From NCBI GenBank assembly GCA_963966185.1, contig CAWZYM010000341.1, positions 407,001 through 471,000 of the forward strand: 64,000 nt of DNA, read 5' to 3'. The position numbers and the translations under genes were made by a program. Under the pieces are notes generated by a model. That model saw nothing but the letters and a program-made list of their open reading frames with translations. It searched no databases and was not told where the DNA came from. Source of the DNA: Rhabditoides inermis. Its lineage: Eukaryota > Nematoda > Chromadorea > Rhabditida > Rhabditidae. Shown here in pieces: positions 44,386-56,062 of this stretch. Within the stretch, counting starts at the first letter, position 1. Each line of letters begins with the position of its first letter.

Positions 44386-45910
44386 CGAATAAAGCAGGTC
44401 ATTTTTGTTGTTAGTAGGTAGCACATTAGAGTATTCGCACAACGAATCGTCTCCATAGAAGTGGAGAGAGACCGCGCTATCCTCCTACCACTCTGGTTCC
44501 AATCATGCCCATCTTCAACAAGTCGCTTAGATGAGACACAACGTTCGAAAATCGTAATCCCGCCAGTCTACTCTGGCTGATCCGACAAATAAAAACCGAG
44601 ATACCGCAACAGCAAGACCTCCTCTCTCTTCCCCTACTGGTTGTCCCACAATCCCTAAGTTCAGTATACTCAGCCATAACAGAACATCAACAATTTATCA
44701 CGGCATATGGGGTGGGGGAAGAAAGACTGGAGGGAGGCTAGCGGCAATCCAGGCGACATCGCAGCCGCCACGAAAATCAGCGAGAACGGACCCTTGTAGA
44801 CGGCCAGACGCACCGTCCATCGACACGCGGTCGCCGATCTCAACTCCCAGCTCGGCGCACAGCAGCCACCTTCACTACAGAGTGTCGTCGCGGCACACCA
44901 GCTCCTGGTCGAACACGACGAGCAGGTGGCGCAGCATCAACACCTCAACATTCCGTTCAGACCCAGCCTCTCATTGTGTCATACTCACCTATGAGAATGA
45001 GCAGCACCGGGCTGTGGGATGCACACAGCAGCTGGGCGGCCGACATCCCGTCCCTCCACCGCAGCAGCGCGTCCTCCACGTCACACACGACAAGCGCAGC
45101 GGATGCTCCTCAAACTTGTCCACCACCATTAACTTCCAACCACTCACTCAGCAGAGACCTCCTCGCCCCCTCTCTCCATCTCCCTTCCCTCCCTCCCTCC
45201 CTCTTTCTCTCCCCCCCTCCCTCTCGATCTCCTGCCTCTCCCTCCCTCTTCCCCCCTCTCTCGACACGATGTCAGATCACAGATCATCATGTCATCCTTT
45301 CACATCCACCGCCTTTAGACGTAAAAAGGGAAAGTATCGCAGGAAATAAGTTTTCCAACAAAGTCACTATCAAGCATAATTTTACAACCACGATCACGTA
45401 AGACAATCAACTGCAATCATTTTCAGTTACTACAAGTATATTTGAGAATAAAATTCATAAATACAACAGATGGTCTAGAGGACAAGAGCGACGTTGGCAG
45501 TTCAAGAGTAATGATTTAACTACCCTGCCCGCCCATCGTTTTCTCCTCCTCACCTCCCTCAATCAGCAAGAAGGCGGCGCGTTGGCTATTCCCTTTTTGA
45601 AAATGCATCCCCACCTTGGCAATTGAGTCGCGTCCTGTGACGGGCGCGCGACACTTTCCTCTCAAGCATCTCGGTTGCACAGCTCCCTCCCTGCCTCCCT
45701 CTCCTTATATAGTGGTCTTCGAACGAGGCGGCACTGTCCGCACAAGCGACGCTCCTTGAATGCAGAGCAGAAGAGTCTATCGGATCGTGGCTGAAACAAC
45801 ACTTTGCAGAAATCAACGTGTTCACTTACTGGATGTATCTATGAAAAATGCACATCCCCACCCCTTTTACTCTCTCTCTCTCTCCTCTCCCTTCCTCTCT
45901 TTCGACTCCT
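44386..45910. other. Exon-like fragments on minus, otherwise low complexity
   Basis: On minus near 45000-45120 an open stretch (DVEDALLRWRDGMSAAQLLC, then SHSPVLLILI) ends at a good donor GTGAGTATG. Near 44888-44960 comes LMLRHLLVVFDQELVCRDDT, and near 44740-44860 LGVEIGDRVSMDGASGRLQG. These look like remnants of a real gene, but I do not recognise the family and cannot join them in phase. CT-rich microsatellite lies at about 45170-45265. Confidence 0.35.
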
Positions 45911-46070
45911 AAAATAAAAACAACAATGCAGAACATTGCTTTAAAAGGAGGTTAACTCTTTCTCATATGTCCCTCATATCATTTTTTTTTTCAAACTGAG
46001 CGCGTAATTCGAATCGAATCGATATCATGGCCAAACGATGTGAGATCACGTTAATCGAACGTCTGCACGG
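45911..46070 (+). repeat. Dispersed repeat copy (also at 41985-42122)
   Basis: AACAATGCAGAACATTGCTT ... ATGGCCAAACGATGTGAGATC occurs here and at 41985-42122 with few changes (an extra TCGAA and a longer T run here). Marks a segmental or transposon-derived duplication within the 41-46 kb block. Confidence 0.85.
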
Positions 46071-46104
46071 TGACATTCCTGAACAACGGCGTTAATAAAT
46101 CCTT

Positions 46105-46168
46105 GCGAAAGAGAGAGGGGGAGGGAGGGAGAGAGTAGGGGAGAGAGGAGAAAGAGAAAGAGAGAGAG

Positions 46169-46200
<32 letters not shown>

Positions 46201-46247
46201 GGAAGGGAGGGAGAGAGAGGGAAGATAAGAGGGGGAGAGAGAGAAGA

Positions 46248-46282
<35 letters not shown>

Positions 46283-46297
46283 AGGGGGAGAGGGAGA
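46105..46297 (+). repeat. (GA)n-rich microsatellite
   Basis: Purine-only run of GAGAGA, GGGA and GGGG units. Confidence 0.93.
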
Positions 46298-46929
46298 CTC
46301 ACTTTGGACGGCGTATCCCTGTCGCGGCTATCAGCTCTCAGTGAGTGTCATCGGGTTTATGTAGCTGCAATGTAATGTGTGAAAAATGTGAAGTGGGAGA
46401 CAGACGACCCCACCTTGGCATGTCGGCTGTGAGCGAATGGATACTTCTCGGCGCATCCGAGCACGCTCGAGAGAGAAACTCCAGTGAAAGCCACCGGAGT
46501 GTGGTTGCACGGCTCTCACATGTCCACTGCCACACCGTGCACGAACTCTGCAAGGGGCGAGTGAGAGGGGGAGAGAGGGAGAGACGTACCACTGGCGTGT
46601 GTGAGTCGAGTCAAGTGAAGCCCACGTCCCCGCGTGCGACGAAGACACGTGTGCGCGGACAGTCCGGATCGGGATACAGAACTGAAAAATATTTCATACG
46701 TTCCCAATTGTTGGACAAACACAAGTCACATGGCATCTATTTTTGTTTGCACGGAACACAATACACAAATCCTTACCTGGTTGGAGATTTCTAGTACGTT
46801 TGACGCTGCACGCTGCTTAGTGCTCGCCGAACTCCTTCCACTCGACAGATCTGCAATCAAGAGAATAACACTGAAGAAATCTTAATTATACATATTAATT
46901 ATACATTTTTTTGCCTGTCCTATCAATGC
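46298..46929. other. No gene recognised
   Basis: About 630 bp of mixed sequence. Two overlapping open frames of 80-150 codons (46345-46794 plus, 46331-46648 minus) show no motif or splice structure. Confidence 0.45.
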
Positions 46930-47100
46930 CGTCTTTCATTGAAAATTTTCAATGAAAAATGAAATTTTTCATTGAAAAGTGAAATTTTTCAATGAAATGT
47001 GAAAGTTTTCAGTGAAAAGTGAAAAAATTCAATGAAAGTGTGAAAATATTCAATGAAAAGGAGAAAATTTTCAATGAAAGTTCCTTTTTCATCTTTCACT
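46930..47100. repeat. AT-rich short repeat built on TTTCAATGAAAAGTGAAA
   Basis: Eight or so degenerate copies of an 18-20 bp phrase around TTTTCAATGAAA, several of them near-palindromic (CATTGAAAATTTTCAATG at 46937). Low-complexity expansion, no coding. Confidence 0.8.
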
Positions 47101-47434
47101 TTCATTGCGGTAGGTCTAGTCGCTCAAAAACGGGCTGAGTTTCTGCGTTCTACTTTTAGCGAATATTTGTCTTTTCGTAGAGCGTACGATTTTATTTTTT
47201 TTCGGCTGTTTTTACGAATTTCTTTTTAATGATGTTTTATAATGTTTTTTATAATGTTTTGATAGTGTTCACATACATCTTGAATTTGATATATAACGGT
47301 TTTTGGTGAATGTTTAACATGACTGTTGCTGTGGGTCGCTATTTTAATGCGTGTAAACTTACCATTTAAAAACATATTTGACTTGAGACACGTGTTGATG
47401 TGTTTCTTTATGCATAGTGATTCACGTGGTTCAG

Positions 47435-48926
47435 CCTCTCCGGAGGACTCCACGCGTTCGCGGGAGTGGGCGTGCGTCTGCGGCGTTCCCGTCTTCATCA
47501 AGGTGATAAGAGTTTTTTTTTTAACTTTTTTTTGAATTGTGATTCGGGTTGGTGTTGTGGGTGAGTGGATGGGCGACACCGAGCTGTTGCTCACGCATGC
47601 TGGTGTTGCTCATCCCGCACCACGACTTGTATAAAACTTAATTGTAGCCGTTTTTTATACTTTTAATGCATATAGTTGTTCAGGTCGATTGTGTACGCGT
47701 GTGTGTTTCTCCCGTGGAGTCACTGTCAACGTCGGAGACTCGGTGCTTCTTCAAGCCGCCCATCGTCTACCAGCCACTCATCAAGGTGATTAGAGCCTTT
47801 CGATTGTGTTACACTTTTTGAATTGTGATTCGGGTTGGTGTTGTGGGTGAGTGGATGGGCGACACCGAGCTGTTGCTCACGCATGCTGGTGTTGCTCATC
47901 CCGCACCACGACTTGTATAAAACTTAATTGTAGCCGTTTTTTATACTTTTAATGCATATAGTTGTTCAGGTCGATTGTGTACGCGTGTGTGTTTCTCCCG
48001 TGGAGTCACTGTCAACGTCGGAGACTCGGTGCTTCTTCAAGCCGCCCATCGTCTACCAGCCACTCATCAAGGTGATTAGAGCCTTTCGATTGTGTTACAC
48101 TTTTTGAATTGTGATTCGGGTTGGTGTTGTGGGTGAGTGGATGGGCGACACCGAGCTGTTGCTCACGCATGCTGGTGTTGCTCATCCCGCACCACGACTT
48201 GTATAAAACTTAATTGTAGCCGTTTTTTATACTTTTAATGCATATAGTTGTTCAGGTCGATTGTGTACGCGTGTGTGTTTCTCCCGTGGAGTCACTGTCA
48301 ACGTCGGAGACTCGGTGCTTCTTCAAGCCGCCCATCGTCTACCAGCCACTCATCAAGGTGATTAGAGCCTTTCGATTGTGTTACACTTTTTGAATTGTGA
48401 TTCGGGTTGGTGTTGTGGGTGAGTGGATGGGCGACACCGAGCTGTTGCTCACGCATGCTGGTGTTGCTGATCCCGCACCACGACTTGTATAAAACTTAAT
48501 TGTAGCCGTTTTTAATACGTTTAATGCTTATAGTTGTTCAGGTCGATTGTGTACGCGTGTGTGTTTCTCCCGTGGAGTCACTGTCAACGTCGGAGACTCG
48601 GTGCTTCTTCAAGCCGCCCATCGTCTACTAGCCACTCATCAAGGTGATTAGAGCCTTTCGATTGTGTTACACTTTTTGAATTGTGATTCGGGTTGGTGTT
48701 GTGGGTGAGTGGATGGGCGACACCGAGCTGTTGCTCACGCATGCTGGTGTTGCTCATCCCGCACCACGACTTGTATAAAACTTAATTGTAGCCGTTTTTA
48801 ATACGTTTAATGCTTATAGTTGTTCAGGTCGATTGTGTACGCGTGTGTGTTTCTCCCGTGGAGTCACTGTCAACGTCGGAGACTCGGTGCGTCTGCATCT
48901 CAAACCCGAGTGCCGTGATTAAATAA
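47435..48926 (+). CDS. Gene-like array: tandemly repeated 102-bp exon, unknown product
   Basis: A 68-bp exon-like segment (47435-47502, after GGTTCAG, ending CATCAAG|GTGATAAG) is followed by five copies of a 102-bp segment bounded by TTGTTCAG and AAG|GTGATTAG: 47684-47785, 47970-48071, 48256-48357, 48542-48643 and a diverged last copy from 48828. Each 102-bp copy is 34 codons, phase neutral (VDCVRVCVSPVESLSTSETR, then CFFKPPIVYQPLIK). Copy 4 has TAG instead of CAG in the VYQ triplet. The last copy changes after TSETR to CVCISNPSAVIK and stops with TAA overlapping AATAAA. It could be a cysteine-containing repeat protein, or only a satellite whose unit looks like an exon. No start codon exon was identified and no family is recognised. 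Confidence 0.4.
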
Positions 48927-48930
48927 AAAA
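47541..48930 (+). repeat. 286-bp tandem repeat, five units
   Basis: GATTCGGGTTGGTG recurs at 47541, 47827, 48113, 48399 and 48685, exactly 286 bp apart. Units 1-3 are nearly identical; units 4 and 5 share TTTTTAATACGTTTAATGCT in place of TTTTTTATACTTTTAATGCA. The unit consists of a 102-bp exon-like part and a 184-bp intron-like part. Confidence 0.97.
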
Positions 48931-49028
48931 ATTTATTCGTATCGTTAATGCATCATAAAATCGATTTGTTATAAGTATCAATAGTTTGGGGATAACAATC
49001 GTTATAAATTTGTTATACTAGAAACAGT

Positions 49029-50991
49029 TTACTGCATAGCGAGGCGCCTGGCAATGCCCGGCCATTGCCTCCTCACACGAGCAGGTGCGCCCGGAGGAAC
49101 GAGAGGGAGACGAGGACGGGGCATAGGGAGGTTTGGGTCGAACGACCTCACAGCCATCCGCTCTTCGATAGTGTGCCCTCGCTGCGAGCGTACAATGTTG
49201 CACAAGATGAACGCAGATTCGATCACAGATGCGGCTACCTCGGCAGAGCGGAGAGTCATCGTACCGCCGACTGCGGGGTACAGCGCCTTGAGGCTATTAG
49301 AAAGATTATTGTAATGCAGTAGCAGTACGTTATACTCACAATCCAAAGGCCATCTCAACGCCCATCCTCGTACTGGAGTGCTTCCTGTTGAAGGCTGCTT
49401 CAGGGGAACCTCGTCCAGCTTGAACATGAGGAGTGACACACCTTTAACGTTATCTTCGTTTCATTTTTTTGTTTCCTCGGTTCACCATGATTTCAGCGGG
49501 AATGCCCTGTCTCCCAACAGAGCCGCGCCGGGCCAGGGCAGGAGGTTGGCCTCGAACGACGCAAAGAGGCTGCTTGTGCGAAGCGCGGCGGCATCATGTA
49601 CAGAACCTTTATGTACTTGGTGTATCAGAAACATTCGATTAAAATAACTGACGGGAATGAGTCAAGTGCATATCAAAACAATGGTAACGCTGGGAACACA
49701 AACCTGGGAGGCATTTGCTCAACCACAGGAAGCGCCCCGTGACATCAGTCACAGCGAGCCAGAGCAGACTCCAGTGTGAGTTGCTTCAATTCAATAATTA
49801 CTTTTAAATAAGCTTCAAAAGTTACTAGAATAATTTTATGAATACATGCATGCAATTTTATAAATACATGCACCATATCATACAACAAATACAAACCGAT
49901 CCCGAAAGGTATTCGAGTCCGGTCTCGAGAACTTGCGAACACGGAAATGGACGCCATCGATCATACCACATACACCTCGCAAGCCCTGCCTTCGTGAGTT
50001 GAGATGCTCCAGCATCCTTAAACATACTATTGAACATTTCAAAAGTAAACATTCAACTCTCCTCATGCCAGTACTCGTGTCGGGCCAGCGAATGATCTCT
50101 GCGTGCATTGCACAGATAGCTCGCGCCACGTTTCGAACGTAGAAGTGCGCCTGACATCACATCGAAATAAAGGTGAAGATAGCCAACTAAAAACGCACCG
50201 CCTGTGCAGACACTCCAGCGCAGTCACCGAGATCACGGAATTTAGTCGCCCCGCCAAGGTATCTCAGCAACAAAAGCACTCGGTGGGTGACCTTCAATCA
50301 AAACAACTACATATTTACACAACAGCATATTTGTTAACCGGGATAACGTGGCCGTCATATCTCAGTGGAGCGATATGGTGGATAATCCGTCGAGAAATAT
50401 CCTCAACCATACTCTTGGTCATCCGGAAACTTAAATGAAAACAGTTTCTGTGTACAATACGAATACATATGAATACCGGAGAACAAAGTCGATCATGTGC
50501 ATGTCCGTGGCGATGCGGACCCGGAAATGCCTCCTCCTACGCCTCCTCCCGTCTCTACGGTTCTGGATCCCTTGCGCACGGCGCAATAGAACCAGAGGAT
50601 GAACCATCTGTACGGGTTAAGCTTATCTAACCAAATAGAATGTGAAGTAATGTCAAAGAAAAATCAACTTCTTGTGCCACTAAATTAGATCAACTAGACA
50701 TACCAACATTTATAACACACGACAACAATTTCACAAACGGCAAACAGAAATGAAATTCCCGTACATAACACATCAAAACTCGAATACAATACCCAGCAAA
50801 CGACACATCATCTTACACTCCAAATACAAATCGTACAGATCGCTAGGGACAGTCACACTTACATGAGCTTTCTCTGATAGACAACGTTTCTTCTTGCGAT
50901 ATTTGCATTTCATAAGATCAGAGCTGTTAAACGAAACGCGGTTCTCAACGATAACATCATCTTGCTCATCATCCAGAAAGGAATCGGCCAT
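49029..50991 (-). CDS. PIF/Harbinger-type transposase gene, probably decayed
   Basis: Read right to left on minus, pieces of a Harbinger (DDE_Tnp_4-like) transposase occur in order. 50991-50867: ATG exon MADSFLDDEQDDVIVENRVS, ending at a GTAAGT donor. About 50605-50490: Arg-rich QNRRDGRRRRRRHFRVRI. About 50440-50340: FRMTKSMVEDISRRIIHH. About 50285-50190: LRYLGGATKFRDLGDCAGVS, an HTH. About 49990-49930: GVCGMIDGVHFRVRKF, with the first catalytic Asp. About 49750-49690: LAVTDVTGRFLWLS. About 49600-49490: VHDAAALRTSSLFASF and LGDRAFPLK, with the second Asp. 49439-49029: the last part with AFILCNIVRSQRGHTIEE. Some steps need introns or frame changes, so it may be a spliced gene with defects or a pseudogene. 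Terminal inverted repeats were not found. Confidence 0.7.
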
Positions 50992-51061
50992 GGAAGGGAA
51001 TCCGTCAGTGTATCTTTGGTGCACAAAAGACGGAAGAACATCTACCCTATCGCATCTACCC

Positions 51062-51999
51062 TCTCACCCCATTGCAGTACGCACAGTCCACCCACCACAT
51101 GCACATCTCCCTCTCACTCCATTGCAGTACGCACAGTCCACCCACCACATGAACATCTCCCTCTCACTCCATTGCAGTGTGCACAGTCCACCCACCACAT
51201 GCACATCTCCCTCTCACTACATTGCAGTACGCACAGCCCACCCACCACATGCACATCTCCCTCTCACCCCATTGCAGTACGCACAGTCCACCCACCACAT
51301 GCACATCTCCCTCTCACTCCATTGCAGTGTGCACAGTCCACCCACCACATGCACATCTCCCTCTCACTACATTGCAGTACGCACAGCCCAACCACCACAT
51401 GCACATCTCCCTCTCACTCCATTGCAGTACGCACAGTCCACCCACCACATGCACATCTCCCTCTCACTCCATTGCAGTGCGCACAGCCCAACCACCACAT
51501 GCACATCTCCCTCTCACCTTATTGCAGTGCGCACAGCCCAACCACCACATGCACATCTCTCTATCACTCCATTGCAGTGTGCACAGCCCACCCACCACAT
51601 GCACATCTCCCTCTCACCCCATTGCAGTACGCACAGTCCACCCACCACATGCACATCTCCCTCTCACTCCATTGCAGTACGCACAGTCCACCCACCACAT
51701 GAACATCTCCCTCTCACTCCATTGCAGTGTGCACAGTCCACCCACCACATGCACATCTCCCTCTCACTACATTGCAGTACGCACAGCCCACCCACCACAT
51801 GCACATCTCCCTCTCACCCCATTGCAGTACGCACAGTCCACCCACCACATGCACATCTCCCTCTCACTCCATTGCAGTGTGCACAGTCCACCCACCACAT
51901 GCACATCTCCCTCTCACTACATTGCAGTACGCACAGCCCAACCACCACATGCACATCTCCCTCTCACTCCATTGCAGTACGCACAGTCCACCCACCGCA
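51062..51999 (-). repeat. 50-bp satellite, small array in reverse orientation
   Basis: About 19 monomers of the same 50-bp satellite, inverted relative to the arrays at 1-900 and 24136-37730. The plus strand therefore carries the stop-free frames here. The array begins about 70 bp upstream of the transposase ATG at 50991 and ends in a CT microsatellite. The main and inverted arrays bracket the histone block. Confidence 0.97.
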
Positions 52000-52078
52000 C
52001 TCAAATATACCCCATCGACCCACTTCCCGACCGACGAGGGACCCCAAAAACGCGCGCGAAAATCTCTCACCCCGTCTC

Positions 52079-52080
52079 TC

Positions 52081-52121
<41 letters not shown>
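52079..52121 (+). repeat. (CT)n microsatellite
   Basis: Run of CT dinucleotides next to the reverse satellite array. A (GA)n run follows at 52325-52357. Confidence 0.93.
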
Positions 52122-52124
<3 letters not shown>

Positions 52125-52319
52125 CACATCATCTAGACCGGCACATTCAATTCAAACATTACGGATACAGTACTCAACTACGATTTCATTTTCATTTACC
52201 AAGTATATGAATCTGTCAAGTGTGCCGAAAGGTATTCATGAGCCTCAGTTTTCGGACTCTGGTGGTATACTTTTACCAGACTTCGGTTTGGGCTGTGGAC
52301 TGTGGATTTGAAAGAATGG

Positions 52320-52359
<40 letters not shown>

Positions 52360-53102
52360 CTTGCGCTCACCCTCTTCACCTATTGGGTGAAAGCCGCGTG
52401 AAAGGGTGTTCGAACGTCTGAGCTGCATGCCTGATCATCTGACTGAGTGAAGGAGCATTGCTCGCACGTGCAGATCACTTTTTTATAGTTGTATGTTTAT
52501 AACTATGCGGAATCGTGTTGTAACACTAAAGTAACAGTAAAATCTGAGATTTAACTTTAGTACACCAGGTGGACGGAATGTACCGCTCATTTCTGCTCAC
52601 TACATGTGCTCGGTTCAGTGTTCTCTCAGCCCAACTGCACGATGGGAGTCGAACCCACAGCACTAACCAGAAGGCTAGGCAACCACATAACCAGCACGGG
52701 ACATGGGCTGATCGAACACCGAACCTACACAATACAAAAGCGAACGGACATAACACTTAATTTTAAAATATCTTTGTCAAAAACCATCTATGATAATTAT
52801 TCCATGTGAGCGCGTGAATAGCTCTACTACATCATCTACTAACTGTTCGTGTCGCTGAAACTTCACTTCGTCTAAGTCAAGCTCTCCGTATCAATAATAT
52901 ATATTATATAATATAACACAACGTTCAACGTACCTTTGTAGGCTGGCTCTCTCTCAGCTCCCAAGGTAAGCTTCTTCTAGACGTTTCCCTTCTCTTCAGT
53001 GTCTCACATGCTCGCCTCGCCTCACGTGCGCATCTCCTCCTCGAACAATGCACATCCTGCAATAAACGCGTATGAAACGTAACACGTGGCAAATGATACA
53101 CT
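52122..53102. other. No gene recognised
   Basis: About 980 bp. On minus around 52720-52610 a tRNA-like stretch with a perfect T-arm (TGGGTTCGACTCCCA) but no full cloverleaf suggests a tRNA-derived SINE remnant. A (GA)n run lies at 52325-52357. Confidence 0.45.
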
Positions 53103-53731
53103 ATGAGAAGTAATAAGATTCAAAATGAACACGCCATCCCCCTTCTTATGCATACTCGATCCCCGCCTACTGTACCTTCGACCACCGCTGCCTACGTGGA
53201 CATCACCGAGCAGCTACACAAAGCACAGAAGGCATCCACTACCCTGGAGCCACCCCCACGACGGCTGTCTGATGAAACCTCTACAAGCAGCGCCGCCGCT
53301 TGATGGCACTCAACACTACTGCCTCACGAGCGGAGCTCACACAGTTGAACCGCACCCTGCGGAACAGCATCAAGGAGGACTTGGCCGCCCACCATCTACG
53401 TTTATACAAGAAAGGCATCGCCAGCAAGAAAGCTCTTCGGAAGAATGAGACGACACGACAAGTGCTCGGCCGGCTGAAATACGACGACGGCACCACTACT
53501 ACTACAACGGCAGACCCGCGGAAAGTGAAGGAGACGATCGTCAAGTTCTACAACTGTCTCTACGCCACCGCTCGTGCTCTCGCCCCAACAGACGCTGTCA
53601 ACTCACTTTCTTCCCCGTTCGCTGTGGAAGAGGTTCGCAGCATCCTATTCAAGATGAAACGGAACGTTGCTGCCGGACCCGATTTCGTGACGACGGAGAT
53701 GCTGCTACACTCGCCGGACGCTTTTCGATAG
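53103..53731 (+). pseudogene. LINE fragment, start of the reverse transcriptase
   Basis: The frame 53300-53731 has the linker before the RT (RNSIKEDLAAHHLRLYKKGI), a DPRKVKETIVKFYNCLY segment and the first RT block with EEVRSILFKMKRNVAAGPDF, equivalent to the usual K..GPDGI motif, then a stop. The preceding 200 bp seem to encode more of the same element in another frame (53125-53448). It ends 16 bp from the stop codon of the minus-strand PUF60-like gene. The endonuclease and catalytic RT parts are absent. Confidence 0.75.
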
Positions 53732-54179
53732 TCGATCGATACACACTCATCCGGTGAGGTCTCCGTGGTCGAAGAGGGCCTGGTCGTAGATGGCAACCGA
53801 GATCGTCTTGCCTCCAAAGAAGCGGTTGTCGAGGGCAGCCTTCGCAGCGTCCGCCTCAATCAACATCACAACTGCCCAACGTTACTCATACAGTTTTCAT
53901 TCTCTACTAAAACCTACTTGTACCTATTCAAACTAACTACATTGGTCTGTCTACGGTCACAACTGGTACTTAAGAAGTGTGCCTCCCACTCCTCCACAAC
54001 CTCTCTCTCTCCCTCCCTCTCTCCCCCACCTGCTGGGCCTCCGCGAACCGCACGAATATCTTGACCGAGTTGCTCTGCTCGTCCGCAGCTATAATCACCT
54101 GGAACAAGAATGTGATCTCGATAGAAACTCTTTGGGTTTCGTGTCTTGAAGATGTTGCTCGGTTCTATTCTCGCAACAG

Positions 54180-54219
<40 letters not shown>

Positions 54220-54232
54220 GAGGAGAGAGAGA
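54180..54232 (+). repeat. (GA)n/(GACA)n microsatellite
   Basis: GAGAGA followed by ACAGACAGACAGACAGAGAG, lying in an intron of the PUF60-like gene. Confidence 0.93.
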
Positions 54233-55116
54233 GTCAGACGAGACGGTTAGATCACCGCAATCTGGACAACACGCACCTCCTCAACGTGTCCGTACTTGCC
54301 CGTCTCACTGCCCGTCTCTATGCTCGCTCCACTTCCCCACCCCACCCCACCCACTTGACATTCATGACGGCTCCGCTTCCCTCGAGCAGCGCCAGCGCCA
54401 TACTCTGCACGTCTTCGATCGACTGCTTCCCACCGCCCTCCAGCATCAACATGGCCGCTGAAAGAGGGGAGAGTGATGCATGCATTGATACTGTCTACCG
54501 GGTTGTCTCTGTCTTAAAACCTCTCTCTCTCTACTCCCCCCCCCTCTCCCTATCCCTCTCTCCCAACCCACCCTCGTCGCTCGCCGGATCCTTGGGCGCG
54601 GTGAGCGGGTCAGCCACTCCAAACTGGGCAGGGCCGACGCATCGAAGCTGGACAGCTGGATCCTGTAATGAGGGAAACGTGAACACTGAACACATTGTTA
54701 CGTATGGTGATATTTGTTCCGTTCGCTAGTCGTGACCTAATCCCTAAAGTCTACTTCGAAGATCTCCCGAGTTTCTCACAAACACTGCACATAAATTCGT
54801 CGTGCACAAGCGAGAAAGTGAGAGGCAGCAATGAGGAAACATCATATCCCATACAGCAACACTACGTGACGCATACCTGTCGAGAACGTTTCCCTTGAGC
54901 ATACTCTCCTTCTTCCTCGCGCGACGGGCCGCCGCCGCCGACATCTTCGGCTCACCTAGAATCAAGAAGGTTACTACATTCATCAAAATCAATAAATCAA
55001 TAAACCCATAAACCAATCGATAAATTCAACATTCAATCACCCACCTCCTTCTCCTTCTGCCGATCCGCCTGCGACGCCGACCGGCGGGGGCGGGGGCGCA
55101 GCGCCACCAACGATGC

Positions 55117-56062
55117 CTGCAACAACCCCGTCTCAATAATTCTCAAACAAATCATTTCGTAAGCATACCAAACCAACTACCAACTACACTTCACACATTC
55201 AGTATTCCTAAAAACGCTCATTCAATCTCGATCACATCAGGATCAATGTTGCCAAAAAGAGACATTTACGGGATCGGCACACTTATACGTTTTGCACGTG
55301 GCAAACGCGACGATTTCCGAGACTGCACCGCATTGTCTGTGTCTCAAAGCCCCGGCTTCCGCGGCGACTTGCACCCACTCACCGGACTCACTCAAGATCA
55401 AGAGCTCCGGATTTTCCATTCGACTTTCCATCCATAACATCCAGCCACTCACCGGGAGGGGGCACGCTGACGACAGCGCCGGGCGGAGCAACACCCACCG
55501 CTCTCCCCATCCGTCTCTCCGAGCAGTGCGGGATTGTCTCCGTCGACGGCAATCTTGCAGTTCTTGGTGCGTGCGGGAAGACCACCTCACCCGTCGGTAG
55601 ATCCATGCTGTCACACGCCACGCCCATAGAACGGGTCATTTTTCAGGACCAGCCAGATCCTGAAATAATGTTGTGAATCCTTTCCTTCCAAAAAACATTT
55701 TGACCGTCTTGCAAGCTGCTATACAATCAATTTAGTATGAAAAAACGCGCGCGGAAGTTCAAACAGTGTTCCGAAAATATTATCTACTAATCACACGTGA
55801 ATGGTGTAATTGAGGGAACGACAGATTAGGTAAAACATCATATTAACAAAAGACAACAAATCAACACCTATCAAAATTAGAGAAAGGAAAATGTTTCGAA
55901 GTTTCGTCATGCTCCGCTTTCGTGAGATAAATGTTGCCTGTACATACACGAACCATGCGGAAATCTCGCGCCAGTTTAAAAATTTCATGTATTACGATTG
56001 ATTTTTATCGTTAAAACTTGCACGCGACCACCCAAAAAGTTATAATCGACTTGTTCTTGATT
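55117..56062. other. Interior of the PUF60-like locus without assigned exons
   Basis: On minus, 55640-55440 contains an exon-like stretch (in one frame CKIAVDGDNPALLGETDGE) that I cannot place. The rest, 55640-56062, is AT-rich with no coding signal. The inverted copy at 61971-62067 has only about 95 bp between the matching exons, so about 1.6 kb here is extra. Confidence 0.4.

Noticed and set aside
52610..52720. tRNA gene on minus
   Set aside because: The T arm is perfect, but the anticodon loop has six bases and no acceptor stem forms. More likely a SINE remnant.
53977..54729. 250-codon plus-strand frame
   Set aside because: It lies antisense over PUF60-like exons, and its central part is a GA/GACA microsatellite.
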